Assembly (NCBI GenBank): GCA_963611355.1
Contig: CAVDRM010000030.1
Span: 1-31,060, forward strand
DNA from: CAVDRM01 sp963611355
GTDB lineage: Bacteria > Bacillota > Clostridia > Christensenellales > Aristaeellaceae
Length of the DNA: 31,060 nucleotides
Direction of reading: 5' to 3'
A program made the position numbers and the translations under genes. The first letter of the stretch is position 1. The number at the start of each line of letters is the position of its first letter. Below the pieces are notes generated by a model. The model was not told where the DNA came from, did no database searches, and worked only from the letters and a program-made list of their open reading frames with translations. Of this stretch, positions 22,721-28,995 are shown one piece after another.

Positions 22721-24172
22721 TTATCTGCCCTTCAGCTCCCGCAGCTGCGCCTGCCGTGCTTCGGTATCGTCAATGACGATGATTTTTGTCCGCACGCAGA
22801 AGTGCGTCCAGCACCAGTAGGCGTTGATGCCGCCGGATTCCGCCGTGGGGACGGCGTTCATGCGCACACAGCCGTGGGACGCCTTTGTTCCCAGCACGGC
22901 GCTTTGTTTGGCAAAATCCGCCTTTACGGTGCCGGAGTAGGTGTAGCCCATTTGATGGATGAGATGCGGGCCGTCAATGCGGATGGGGTAGTCGTAGCGG
23001 AAGCCGTTTTCGTGGAAGTCCGTGATGCGGTCAAAGGTGAGGTATACGCCGGCGCGGGTCTCCGCCGCCCAATCGTTCTTGGTCATGACCCCTGTGCTGA
23101 CCTGCATGACCCCCAATTTTTGTCCGTCCCCGTATACGGTCATGGTCTGCGCGGCCTTGTCGATGACAGCGCCGTAGCGGGTGTTCGGATACACGGTCTT
23201 CAGATATTTCTGCAAAATGTAGCCCTCGCGGTATTCGCCGTCATAGGAGCAGTACGCGCCGATTTTGGCAAACTTCCCGACATTCAGCTCCAGCACCCGA
23301 ACGGCGACGGTCGTGCCGTAAACAGAGCCGACCAGCCTGGATTTTTCATTCGGCTTTTCATAGAACTTGGCGCGGGACATCTGCGCCGCGTCAATGACGG
23401 TGACAGGCTCCATCAGCTTTGCCCAGACGATGGCGTCATCTTCATAGTCTTCGGGATACCAGTCGCCCGACACCTCGACGGCCGGCTTTTCCGGCACACC
23501 GGATACGAGCTGCACATGATTTTCAATCACATAGGACGGGTTTTCCTTGGAATAGGCGCGGATGACATATTCGCCCGTCGGCAGGGCGTTCTTTTTTCTG
23601 TCCAGCCCCTTCCATGCAATGCGGTAATTTTTGAGCGCTTCCTTGGCGGATACGGAAGCCGAATACAGGACGTCCTCCGGCGCGGAAGCAAGCGCAAAAT
23701 CGGCTATGACCGTTCCATTGGCACTGAGCTTGACATCCAGATACCACGGTTCGGACTGATTTTGATACAGCGTATCGGTCAGCGGCAGGGCGTATTCAAT
23801 GGACGCAAGGGGCGTGAGCACCTTCACGGCACATTGAGCGGTCTTTGTTTCTCCCGTGTCGGAGACAAACACGGCGGTCAGGGCATATTCGCCTAAACGC
23901 AGCGGCTGACCGTTATAGGAAAGGCTGTCATAGGAAAAGCGCTGCTCTCCTGCCGTGACGGAAATATTCGTCACGATATCCTGCTCCGTCAGGGTCGTGT
24001 CCGATACATGAACGGACAGCGTTCCGTCTGCGGGAACGGATACGATGATGTCCGCGGGCCGGTAGGGCGTGAGCGCTGCGGGCGCGGTGACGGAAAGCCC
24101 TTCGGCCTGAGCGCCGACGCATACGGACAGCAGCATCAGGAAAAGCAAAAGAGGGGAAAGGAATTTTTTCAT
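22721..24172 (-). CDS. Exported L,D-transpeptidase (YkuD family)
   Basis: A 483-residue protein. Residues 1-23 form a signal peptide (cleavage near AQA). About 30-215 has Ig-like, beta-rich repeats with repeated LTPYRPADIIVSVPADG-type strands. An SH3-like stretch (about 240-315, YEKPNEKSRLVGSVYGTTVAV) follows. The YkuD catalytic domain occupies the C-terminal 160 residues: YGAVIDKAAQTMTVYGDGQ, then HLIHQMGYTYSG and the active-site motif SHGCVRMN with catalytic Cys. It cross-links peptidoglycan 3-3 or attaches proteins outside the membrane. The start 24172 has GAGGAG 9 nt upstream; an in-frame ATG at 24202 lacks this. First gene of the unit with the NAGPA protein and rpiB. Confidence 0.9.
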   Translation of the reverse strand: MKKFLSPLLLFLMLLSVCVGAQAEGLSVTAPAALTPYRPADIIVSVPADGTLSVHVSDTTLTEQDIVTNISVTAGEQRFSYDSLSYNGQPLRLGEYALTAVFVSDTGETKTAQCAVKVLTPLASIEYALPLTDTLYQNQSEPWYLDVKLSANGTVIADFALASAPEDVLYSASVSAKEALKNYRIAWKGLDRKKNALPTGEYVIRAYSKENPSYVIENHVQLVSGVPEKPAVEVSGDWYPEDYEDDAIVWAKLMEPVTVIDAAQMSRAKFYEKPNEKSRLVGSVYGTTVAVRVLELNVGKFAKIGAYCSYDGEYREGYILQKYLKTVYPNTRYGAVIDKAAQTMTVYGDGQKLGVMQVSTGVMTKNDWAAETRAGVYLTFDRITDFHENGFRYDYPIRIDGPHLIHQMGYTYSGTVKADFAKQSAVLGTKASHGCVRMNAVPTAESGGINAYWCWTHFCVRTKIIVIDDTEARQAQLRELKGR

Positions 24173-24270
24173 GCGGCGATTCTCCTCGGCAAAAATGAGC
24201 ATACTGATTTAATATACGAGAAAAACGCGGAAAATCCTTTACAGACGGTCAAAAAAGTCTTTTCAACGCA

Positions 24271-24316
24271 CAAAAAAGGAAAGAAGCCTCTTTTCAAAAC
24301 AGCTTCTTTCCTCTTT
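24271..24316. terminator. Terminator of the metQNI operon
   Basis: On the minus strand AGGAAAGAAGC (24312-24302) pairs with GCTTCTTTCCT (24287-24277), an 11-bp perfect stem, followed by TTTTTTG. A T-run is present on the plus strand as well (CTCTTTTTAC), so it can work in both directions. The stretch 24173-24270 holds the promoter region of the L,D-transpeptidase unit, but I see no clear pair of hexamers. Confidence 0.88.
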
Positions 24317-24327
24317 TTACATTGAAA

Positions 24328-25035
24328 TCATTGCTTGAGCCGTTTATCGCACTTGCGGCTGAGCCATGTGCCGAAGGACTGTAAAATCTGCACCAGCACC
24401 ACCAGCACGATGACGGCCAAGTAAAGCACAGCGTATTTATAGCGCTGATAGCCAACGGTGATGGCAATCTTGCCAAGACCGCCGCCGCCGATAGCGCCGC
24501 TCATGGCGGTGTAGCCCATGATGGTGGTGATGGCCAAAGTGAAATTGTTGATGAGGGACGGCACGCTCTCCGGCAGGAGAACATGCAGCATGATCTGCAT
24601 CGGCGTAGCCCCCATGCTCTGTGCCGTTTCGATGATGTTCGGATTGACCTCCCGCAAGCTGGATTCAACCAGCCGTGCCACAAAGGGAAACGCAGCCACC
24701 ACCAGCGGCACAATGGAAGCCACCGTGCCGACGGATGTTCCGATAATCAATCTCGTCAGCGGAATCACCATGACGATGAGGATGAGAAAAGGAATGGAGC
24801 GCAGCAGATTAATCAGCACATTTAAAAACTTCATCAGGGGCTTTGGCATCGGACGAATGCCCTTGGCGTCGCCTGCGACAAGCAGCATGCCCAGCGGCAG
24901 ACCGATGACGATGGCAAAGAAGGTGGCGAGGAAGGTAACATACACCGTGTCCCACAGCGCCTGCGGAAAGTCGGACAGGAACATGCTCCAAGCCTCCTGC
25001 AGCTTTTCGGGGGTAAATGCATTGGCAAAATTCAT
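24328..25035 (-). CDS. metI: Methionine ABC transporter permease MetI
   Basis: A 235-residue membrane protein with five or six hydrophobic segments. The permease EAA loop is clear: ESSLREVNPNIIETAQSMGATPMQIMLHVLLPESVP, the region that docks on MetN. RSIPFLILIVMVIPLTR and GYTAMSGAIGGGGLG are typical of D-methionine/L-methionine permeases. It pairs as a dimer with MetN. Its ATG overlaps the metN stop by 4 nt (ATGA) and GGAAGGAGG precedes it, so translation is coupled. It is the last gene before the operon terminator. Confidence 0.96.
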   Translation of the reverse strand: MNFANAFTPEKLQEAWSMFLSDFPQALWDTVYVTFLATFFAIVIGLPLGMLLVAGDAKGIRPMPKPLMKFLNVLINLLRSIPFLILIVMVIPLTRLIIGTSVGTVASIVPLVVAAFPFVARLVESSLREVNPNIIETAQSMGATPMQIMLHVLLPESVPSLINNFTLAITTIMGYTAMSGAIGGGGLGKIAITVGYQRYKYAVLYLAVIVLVVLVQILQSFGTWLSRKCDKRLKQ

Positions 25036-26066
25036 GCTTCTTCCTCCTTCCCATCGGCAGTGTATGTGACTTCAACCTGAACATTCACATTCGGAGCCGC
25101 TTTCAAATACTTGACGGCCTTCGCCAGCTCATCCGGCCCGCCGGGAATTTCAAGCAGCATATATCCGTAGGTTTTTTCTCCGACCGAACGCACGGAGGCG
25201 GTATGGACGCTGGCAGCAATGCCCTCGTCCATCACCATACGCGCCAGCAGCGGCTCTTTGACGGTATTCGCACCGTTAAACACCAGACGCACCATCTGAC
25301 CGCTGGGCGCGAGGGAAGCCGTTCCCTGGGCCATTTCAGGATAAACAAGATTCTGCGTCGCCTGCGCCTTCGGGTTGGAGAACACCTCGGCGACATTTCC
25401 TTCCTCGACCACCGAGCCGTTTTCCAGAATGGCCACGCGGCTGCAAATTTCCTGTACGACGCTCATCTGATGGGTGATAATAATCACGGTAATGCCCATC
25501 TTGGCGTTGATTTCACGGATAAGCTCCAGAATGGCGTGCGTTGTTTTAGGGTCCAGCGCGCTGGTCGCCTCATCGCACAGAAGCACATCGGGGTCGGTAG
25601 ACAGGGCGCGGGCAATCGCCACACGCTGCTGCTGGCCGCCGGAAAGCTGCGCCGGATATGCGTTGGCCTTATCGGGCAGGCCCACCATGTCCAGCAGCTT
25701 CAGCGCACGTTCTTCCGCTTCCTTTTTCTTCACGCCCGCAAGACGCAGGGGAAGCATGACGTTTTTTAAGCAGGTGCGCTGCATCAGCAGATTGAAGCCC
25801 TGAAAAATCATGGTGACGCGGCGGCGCACGGCGCGCAGCTCCTTTTTATCCATTGTCCCAAGATCTCGGCCGTCTACCAGCACGGAGCCTTCCGTGGGAC
25901 TTTCCAGCAGATTGATGCAGCGCACTAATGTGCTTTTTCCGGCACCAGACATACCGATAATGCCATAGATGTCTCCGTTGTTAATGGTCAGATTCACATG
26001 CTTCAGTGCATCCACCGGACCGTTTGCGGTGATGAAGCTCTTGGACAGGTTACGCAGCTCGATCAT
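25032..26066 (-). CDS. metN: Methionine ABC transporter ATP-binding protein MetN
   Basis: A 344-residue ABC ATPase. Walker A is GMSGAGKST (about residues 38-46), the signature LSGGQQQRVAIARAL (about 140-154), Walker B VLLCDEATSALD and the H-loop IITHQM. The C-terminal 90 residues form the NIL domain (about 260-335: VRLVFNGANTVKEPLLARMV...GGPDELAKAVKYL), which in MetN binds methionine and shuts the transporter down (transinhibition). GGAGGAG lies before the ATG. It follows metQ after an 83-nt gap with a hairpin and overlaps metI. Confidence 0.97.
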   Translation of the reverse strand: MIELRNLSKSFITANGPVDALKHVNLTINNGDIYGIIGMSGAGKSTLVRCINLLESPTEGSVLVDGRDLGTMDKKELRAVRRRVTMIFQGFNLLMQRTCLKNVMLPLRLAGVKKKEAEERALKLLDMVGLPDKANAYPAQLSGGQQQRVAIARALSTDPDVLLCDEATSALDPKTTHAILELIREINAKMGITVIIITHQMSVVQEICSRVAILENGSVVEEGNVAEVFSNPKAQATQNLVYPEMAQGTASLAPSGQMVRLVFNGANTVKEPLLARMVMDEGIAASVHTASVRSVGEKTYGYMLLEIPGGPDELAKAVKYLKAAPNVNVQVEVTYTADGKEEEA

Positions 26067-26090
26067 GAAACTCCTCCGTTACGCGCAGAA

Positions 26091-26133
26091 AGCCACACAG
26101 ACCGCCTCCTCAGGGAAGCAGGTCGGTGTGGCT
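26091..26133 (-). other. Intercistronic hairpin between metQ and metN
   Basis: On the minus strand AGCCACAC-C-GACC (26133-26121) pairs with GGTC-T-GTGTGGCT (26103-26091), 12 pairs with one mismatch, followed by TTCTG, not a real T-run. Such hairpins behind a binding-protein gene often protect its mRNA so that more binding protein than transporter is made. That role is inference. Confidence 0.6.
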
Positions 26134-26149
26134 GTTTATATGTCGGGAA

Positions 26150-26992
26150 TTATTCGCCCTTCAGTGCGGTCAGGTCGGCCTGCTTGCCGGCATACAGACC
26201 CATCGGCTCGACATGAATGGCGGCAACGGACACGATATGCGTGCCGTTTTCTTCATTAAAGTTCTGCTGGTAGGGGAGATGCGCAAAATAGTTGGCGTAC
26301 ACTTCGCCGTCCTCCACAACGGTGTTCGGCAGGACATAGTCGGTGTATTCGATGATATCCAGCGTGATGTTCTTCTCGGCCAGGATTTCCTTGGCAACGG
26401 CCAGAATCAGAGCGTGGGGCGTGGGGGAAGCGGCCACGGAAATGGTCGTACCGGCGAGCGCGTCATAATCCACATCCGCATCATAGCCGTCGGTGGGATT
26501 TTCCACAACGGAGATGGCAGCGCCTTCGAAGGTCTCGTTGATGTAATCGGCGACCTTCTGGCTGGTCAGAGCGGCTACCAGCGCCTTTGTGCGGGGGTCG
26601 TCTTCATTGCCTTCCTTCACGCACAGCACATTGCTGTAGGGCGAGTTGGCATCTTCGATGAGCAGAGAATTGCTCACAGGATTCAAGCCCGCATCAAGCG
26701 CATAGTTGTTGTTGATGATGGCATAATCCACATCGGCCAGCACATTGGGAACCATGGCGGCCTCGACCTCTTGGAAGGTGATGTTCCGGGGATTGTCCAC
26801 CACATCGGCGGCGGTTGCGGTGATGCCCGCATCTTCCTTCAGGGTGATGATGCCGTTCGCTTCCAGCAGCTTCAGGGCGCGGCCTTCGTTGGTGGGGTCA
26901 TTGGGAACGGCGATGGTGATGCCGTCCGCCAGAGCAGCGGCGCAGGACAGGATGATGGCAGCGGTCAGAATCAGAGAAAGCAGCTTTTTCAT
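26150..26992 (-). CDS. metQ: MetQ/NlpA methionine-binding protein, circularly permuted
   Basis: A 280-residue exported protein. Residues 1-22 are a signal peptide (ILSC may act as a lipobox; ALA-D fits signal peptidase I). Residues about 23-163 match the part that is normally C-terminal in MetQ: GITIAVPNDPTNEGRAL, NPRNITFQEVEA, IINNNYALDAGLNP, EDANSPYSNVL. After an acidic linker (about 164-181) comes the part that is normally N-terminal: ISVAASPTPHALILAVAKE, IEYTDYVLPN, ANYFAHLPYQQNFN, HVEPMGLYAGK. So the fold is circularly permuted, the cut lying in the loop between the LYSKK-like and the IAVPND-like segments. Ligand-contact motifs of both halves are kept. ATG 26992 has AAAAAGGAG 8 nt upstream; the in-frame ATG at 27076 would hide the signal peptide. 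First structural gene of the operon. Confidence 0.93.
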   Translation of the reverse strand: MKKLLSLILTAAIILSCAAALADGITIAVPNDPTNEGRALKLLEANGIITLKEDAGITATAADVVDNPRNITFQEVEAAMVPNVLADVDYAIINNNYALDAGLNPVSNSLLIEDANSPYSNVLCVKEGNEDDPRTKALVAALTSQKVADYINETFEGAAISVVENPTDGYDADVDYDALAGTTISVAASPTPHALILAVAKEILAEKNITLDIIEYTDYVLPNTVVEDGEVYANYFAHLPYQQNFNEENGTHIVSVAAIHVEPMGLYAGKQADLTALKGE

Positions 26993-27154
26993 GATAATCT
27001 CTCCTTTTTCATTCATCGTTTGTATCGTTTCACGGACAGTCGTCGCTTCATCGGTTCGGGTGGTACTCTTTTTCATCTAAATCATCCTGCTTCGGGCGGC
27101 TTTTCCGCTCCGGCTTCGCCGAAAGCGAAAAAACAATCCGAATTCACCGATGCT

Positions 27155-27229
27155 TTAGATGCCATCAGAGCGACACATTCGCTCGTTCAGGATATTGCAG
27201 CGAATTAACCGCCGCTTGACTCGATTCAT
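27155..27229 (-). CDS. Small basic ORF between attenuator and metQ (24 aa), putative
   Basis: Reading downstream of the leader terminator, ATG 27229 is preceded by GAAAGGAG at 9 nt and opens a 24-codon frame (MNRVKRRLIRCNILNERMC, then RSDGI and TAA). It is Arg-rich, has two Met and two Cys, and no family is recognised. It would be translated only on transcripts that pass the terminator. It may be a second leader peptide or chance. The 160 nt after it up to metQ has a short hairpin (TTCGC/GCGAA at about 27130) but nothing else clear. Confidence 0.35.
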   Translation of the reverse strand: MNRVKRRLIRCNILNERMCRSDGI

Positions 27230-27255
27230 GGAACGATTCTCCTTTCATCCTGTCG

Positions 27256-27286
27256 AAAAAATAAGGAGCTTCCTGATGAAGCTCCT
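27256..27286 (-). terminator. Leader terminator (attenuator) of the metQNI operon
   Basis: On the minus strand AGGAGCTTC (27286-27278), loop ATCAG and GAAGCTCCT (27272-27264) form a perfect 9-bp stem followed by TATTTTTT (27263-27256). It lies between the Met-rich leader ORF and metQ, about 37 nt after the leader stop, so it ends the transcript early unless disrupted. Confidence 0.9.
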
Positions 27287-27322
27287 CATTGCGTGATTGC
27301 TGCCTGACGCTAAACGCCAAGC

Positions 27323-27424
27323 TCAATCCTCTATCTGAAAGCCCATCAAGGTTTGAACACAGCAAAACATGCACATGCGGCGCATGCACATTTTCATGGA
27401 CATCATGCTGTAGTTCTTGCTCAT
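27323..27424 (-). CDS. Methionine- and cysteine-rich leader peptide (33 aa)
   Basis: ATG 27424 is preceded by AAAGGGGA at 7 nt and opens a 33-codon frame ending in TGA (27325-27323). Nine residues are Met (1, 7, 8, 10, 12, 14, 17, 19, 27) and four are Cys (13, 18, 21, 22). The core reads MMSMKMCMRRMCMFCC. It begins only about 25 nt after the predicted transcription start and sits before an intrinsic terminator and the methionine transporter genes. This is the arrangement of an attenuation leader peptide: ribosomes slow on Met (and perhaps Cys) codons when these are scarce, favouring readthrough. It shows no homology to a stable protein. Met codons also form a small hairpin (GTGCATGC/GCATGTGC, about 27387-27369). 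Confidence 0.8.
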   Translation of the reverse strand: MSKNYSMMSMKMCMRRMCMFCCVQTLMGFQIED

Positions 27425-27455
27425 GTCGGCTTCCCCTTTCCTTCAGGATGGGGCT

Positions 27456-27484
27456 ATTATACATATCCTCGAAAGGTTTGTCAA
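27456..27484 (-). promoter_or_regulatory. Promoter of the met leader and metQNI operon
   Basis: On the minus strand perfect TTGACA (27484 to 27479), 17-bp spacer and perfect TATAAT (27461 to 27456). Predicted start is the A at about 27449. With both consensus hexamers the promoter should be strong and constant, which fits control after initiation by the downstream attenuator. Confidence 0.92.
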
Positions 27485-27570
27485 TAGCTTTTGATGTTTT
27501 TGCATTGTATTTTGGCAAGCGGTTTTCATCACGAAGCGAAATACCGCACCTTGGAAATCATTTTTTCGTC

Positions 27571-27599
27571 TTGACATCGGAAATCCGTCCATCTATAAT
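27571..27599 (+). promoter_or_regulatory. Promoter of melA
   Basis: Perfect TTGACA (27571-27576), 17-bp spacer, perfect TATAAT (27594-27599), divergent from the met promoter. The leader before the ATG at 27634 is about 28 nt. No operator dyad is obvious between the two promoters. Confidence 0.92.
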
Positions 27600-27633
27600 T
27601 TTTCCGGCTACTAAAAAAGCAGGAGGATAGGAT

Positions 27634-28938
27634 ATGCCGAAGATCACATTTATGGGTGCAGGGTCTACGGTTTTTGCCAAGAATGTGCTGGGGGACAGCA
27701 TGCTGTCCCCGGCGCTGGAAAACAGCACGATTGCCCTCTACGACATCGACCCGCAGCGGCTGGAGGAGAGCTATCTGATGCTCACTGCCATCGGCAGCAA
27801 TCTGGGCCATAAGGCGAAAATCGAGAAATACTGCGGCGTGGAAAACAGAAGAGCCGCGCTGAGAGACGCGAATTATGTCGTGAACGCCATACAGGTCGGC
27901 CTTTATGAGCCGTGTACGGTGACGGACTTTGAGGTGCCGAAGAAGTACGGCCTTCGCCAGACCATCGCCGATACCCTGGGCATCGGCGGCATTTTCCGCG
28001 CCTTGCGCACCATCCCTGTCATGCAGGACTTCGCGGATGATATGGCGGTCGTCTGCCCGAATGCGTGGTTTTTGAATTACACCAACCCGATGGCCATGCT
28101 GACCGGCTATATGCAGCGTTTCACGCCCATCAAGACCATCGGCCTGTGCCACAGCGTTCAGGTGTGCGCCGGTACGCTGATGAAGCACGCGAATATGGAT
28201 TATGACGAGACCGTGCAGTGGAAAATCGCGGGCATCAACCATCAGGCCTGGCTGCTGGAAATCAGCAGGAACGGTCAAGATCTGTACCCCGAAATCAAGC
28301 GCCGCATTGCGGAAAATCCGCCCGAAGACGACAAGGTGCGCCTGGAAATCATGAAGCGCTTTGGCTACTATGTGACGGAGTCCAGCGAGCATAACGCGGA
28401 ATATATGCCGTATTTTATCAAGGATAAGTATCCGGAACTGATAGAGCGCTTCGGCATTCCGCTGGACGAGTATCCGCGCCGCTGCGTCAATCAAATCGCC
28501 GAGTGGGAAAAACGCCGCGATGAGCTGACCAAAGACCCGCATCTGACGCATGCGCGCAGCCGCGAATACGCCAGCTATATCATGGAAGCGATGGAGACCA
28601 ACAAGCCCTATAAAATCGGCGGCAATGTGCTGAACAAGGGGCTGATTACCAATCTGCCGCAGAACGCCTGCGTGGAAGTGCCCTGCCTGGTGGATGCCGG
28701 CGGAATCGCGCCCTGCGTCATCGGCGATTTGCCGGAGCAGTGCGCGGCCATGAACCGCACAAACATTAACGTCCAGTTGCTGACCATCCTCGCCGCCGTG
28801 ACGCGGAAGAAGGACTACATCTATCAGGCCGCCATGATGGATCCGCATCTGCAGAGCGAGCTGTCCATTGACGATATCGTCTCCCTGTGCGATGATTTGA
28901 TTGAGGCGCACGGTAGCTGGCTGCCGAAATTTGAATAA
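27634..28938 (+). CDS. melA: GH4 alpha-galactosidase (MelA-like)
   Basis: A 434-residue NAD+- and Mn2+-dependent glycosidase of family 4. The N-terminal Rossmann loop is TFMGAGSTVFAKNVLGD. NYTNPMAMLT follows, then the metal-binding Cys in GLCHSVQ (about residue 172) and His in GINHQAW (about 203). The CHSVQ form is the one seen in alpha-galactosidases and alpha-glucosidases of the family rather than the 6-phospho-glycosidases (CNxP). It hydrolyses alpha-galactosides such as melibiose by an oxidation-elimination route, in the cytoplasm. AGGAGGATAGGAT precedes the ATG. It is monocistronic with its own promoter and terminator; no sugar transporter is adjacent. Confidence 0.9.
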   Translation: MPKITFMGAGSTVFAKNVLGDSMLSPALENSTIALYDIDPQRLEESYLMLTAIGSNLGHKAKIEKYCGVENRRAALRDANYVVNAIQVGLYEPCTVTDFEVPKKYGLRQTIADTLGIGGIFRALRTIPVMQDFADDMAVVCPNAWFLNYTNPMAMLTGYMQRFTPIKTIGLCHSVQVCAGTLMKHANMDYDETVQWKIAGINHQAWLLEISRNGQDLYPEIKRRIAENPPEDDKVRLEIMKRFGYYVTESSEHNAEYMPYFIKDKYPELIERFGIPLDEYPRRCVNQIAEWEKRRDELTKDPHLTHARSREYASYIMEAMETNKPYKIGGNVLNKGLITNLPQNACVEVPCLVDAGGIAPCVIGDLPEQCAAMNRTNINVQLLTILAAVTRKKDYIYQAAMMDPHLQSELSIDDIVSLCDDLIEAHGSWLPKFE

Positions 28939-28950
28939 AACGGTACAAAA

Positions 28951-28985
28951 AAAGAGACCGCCTCTCAAAAGGAGACGGCCTCTTT
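28951..28985. terminator. Bidirectional terminator between melA and ftsH
   Basis: AAAGAG-A-CCG-C-CTC (28951-28963) pairs with GAG-A-CGG-C-CTCTTT (28972-28984) with two A-C type mismatches. A poly-A lies before it and TTTG after. On the minus strand the T-run is long (CTCTTTTTTTG), so it probably serves mainly ftsH. Confidence 0.8.
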
Positions 28986-28995
28986 GATTTGCCCC

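Noticed and set aside
26150..27076. Longer MetQ starting at ATG 27076
   Set aside because: It would add 28 polar residues before a clear signal peptide; ATG 26992 has a much better ribosome binding site at proper distance.
26993..27570. SAM riboswitch or Met T-box upstream of metQ
   Set aside because: I found neither the conserved S-box core nor the T-box GGGTGGNACCGCG-type sequence on either strand. A Met-rich leader ORF and terminator occupy the leader instead. A covariance search would be decisive.
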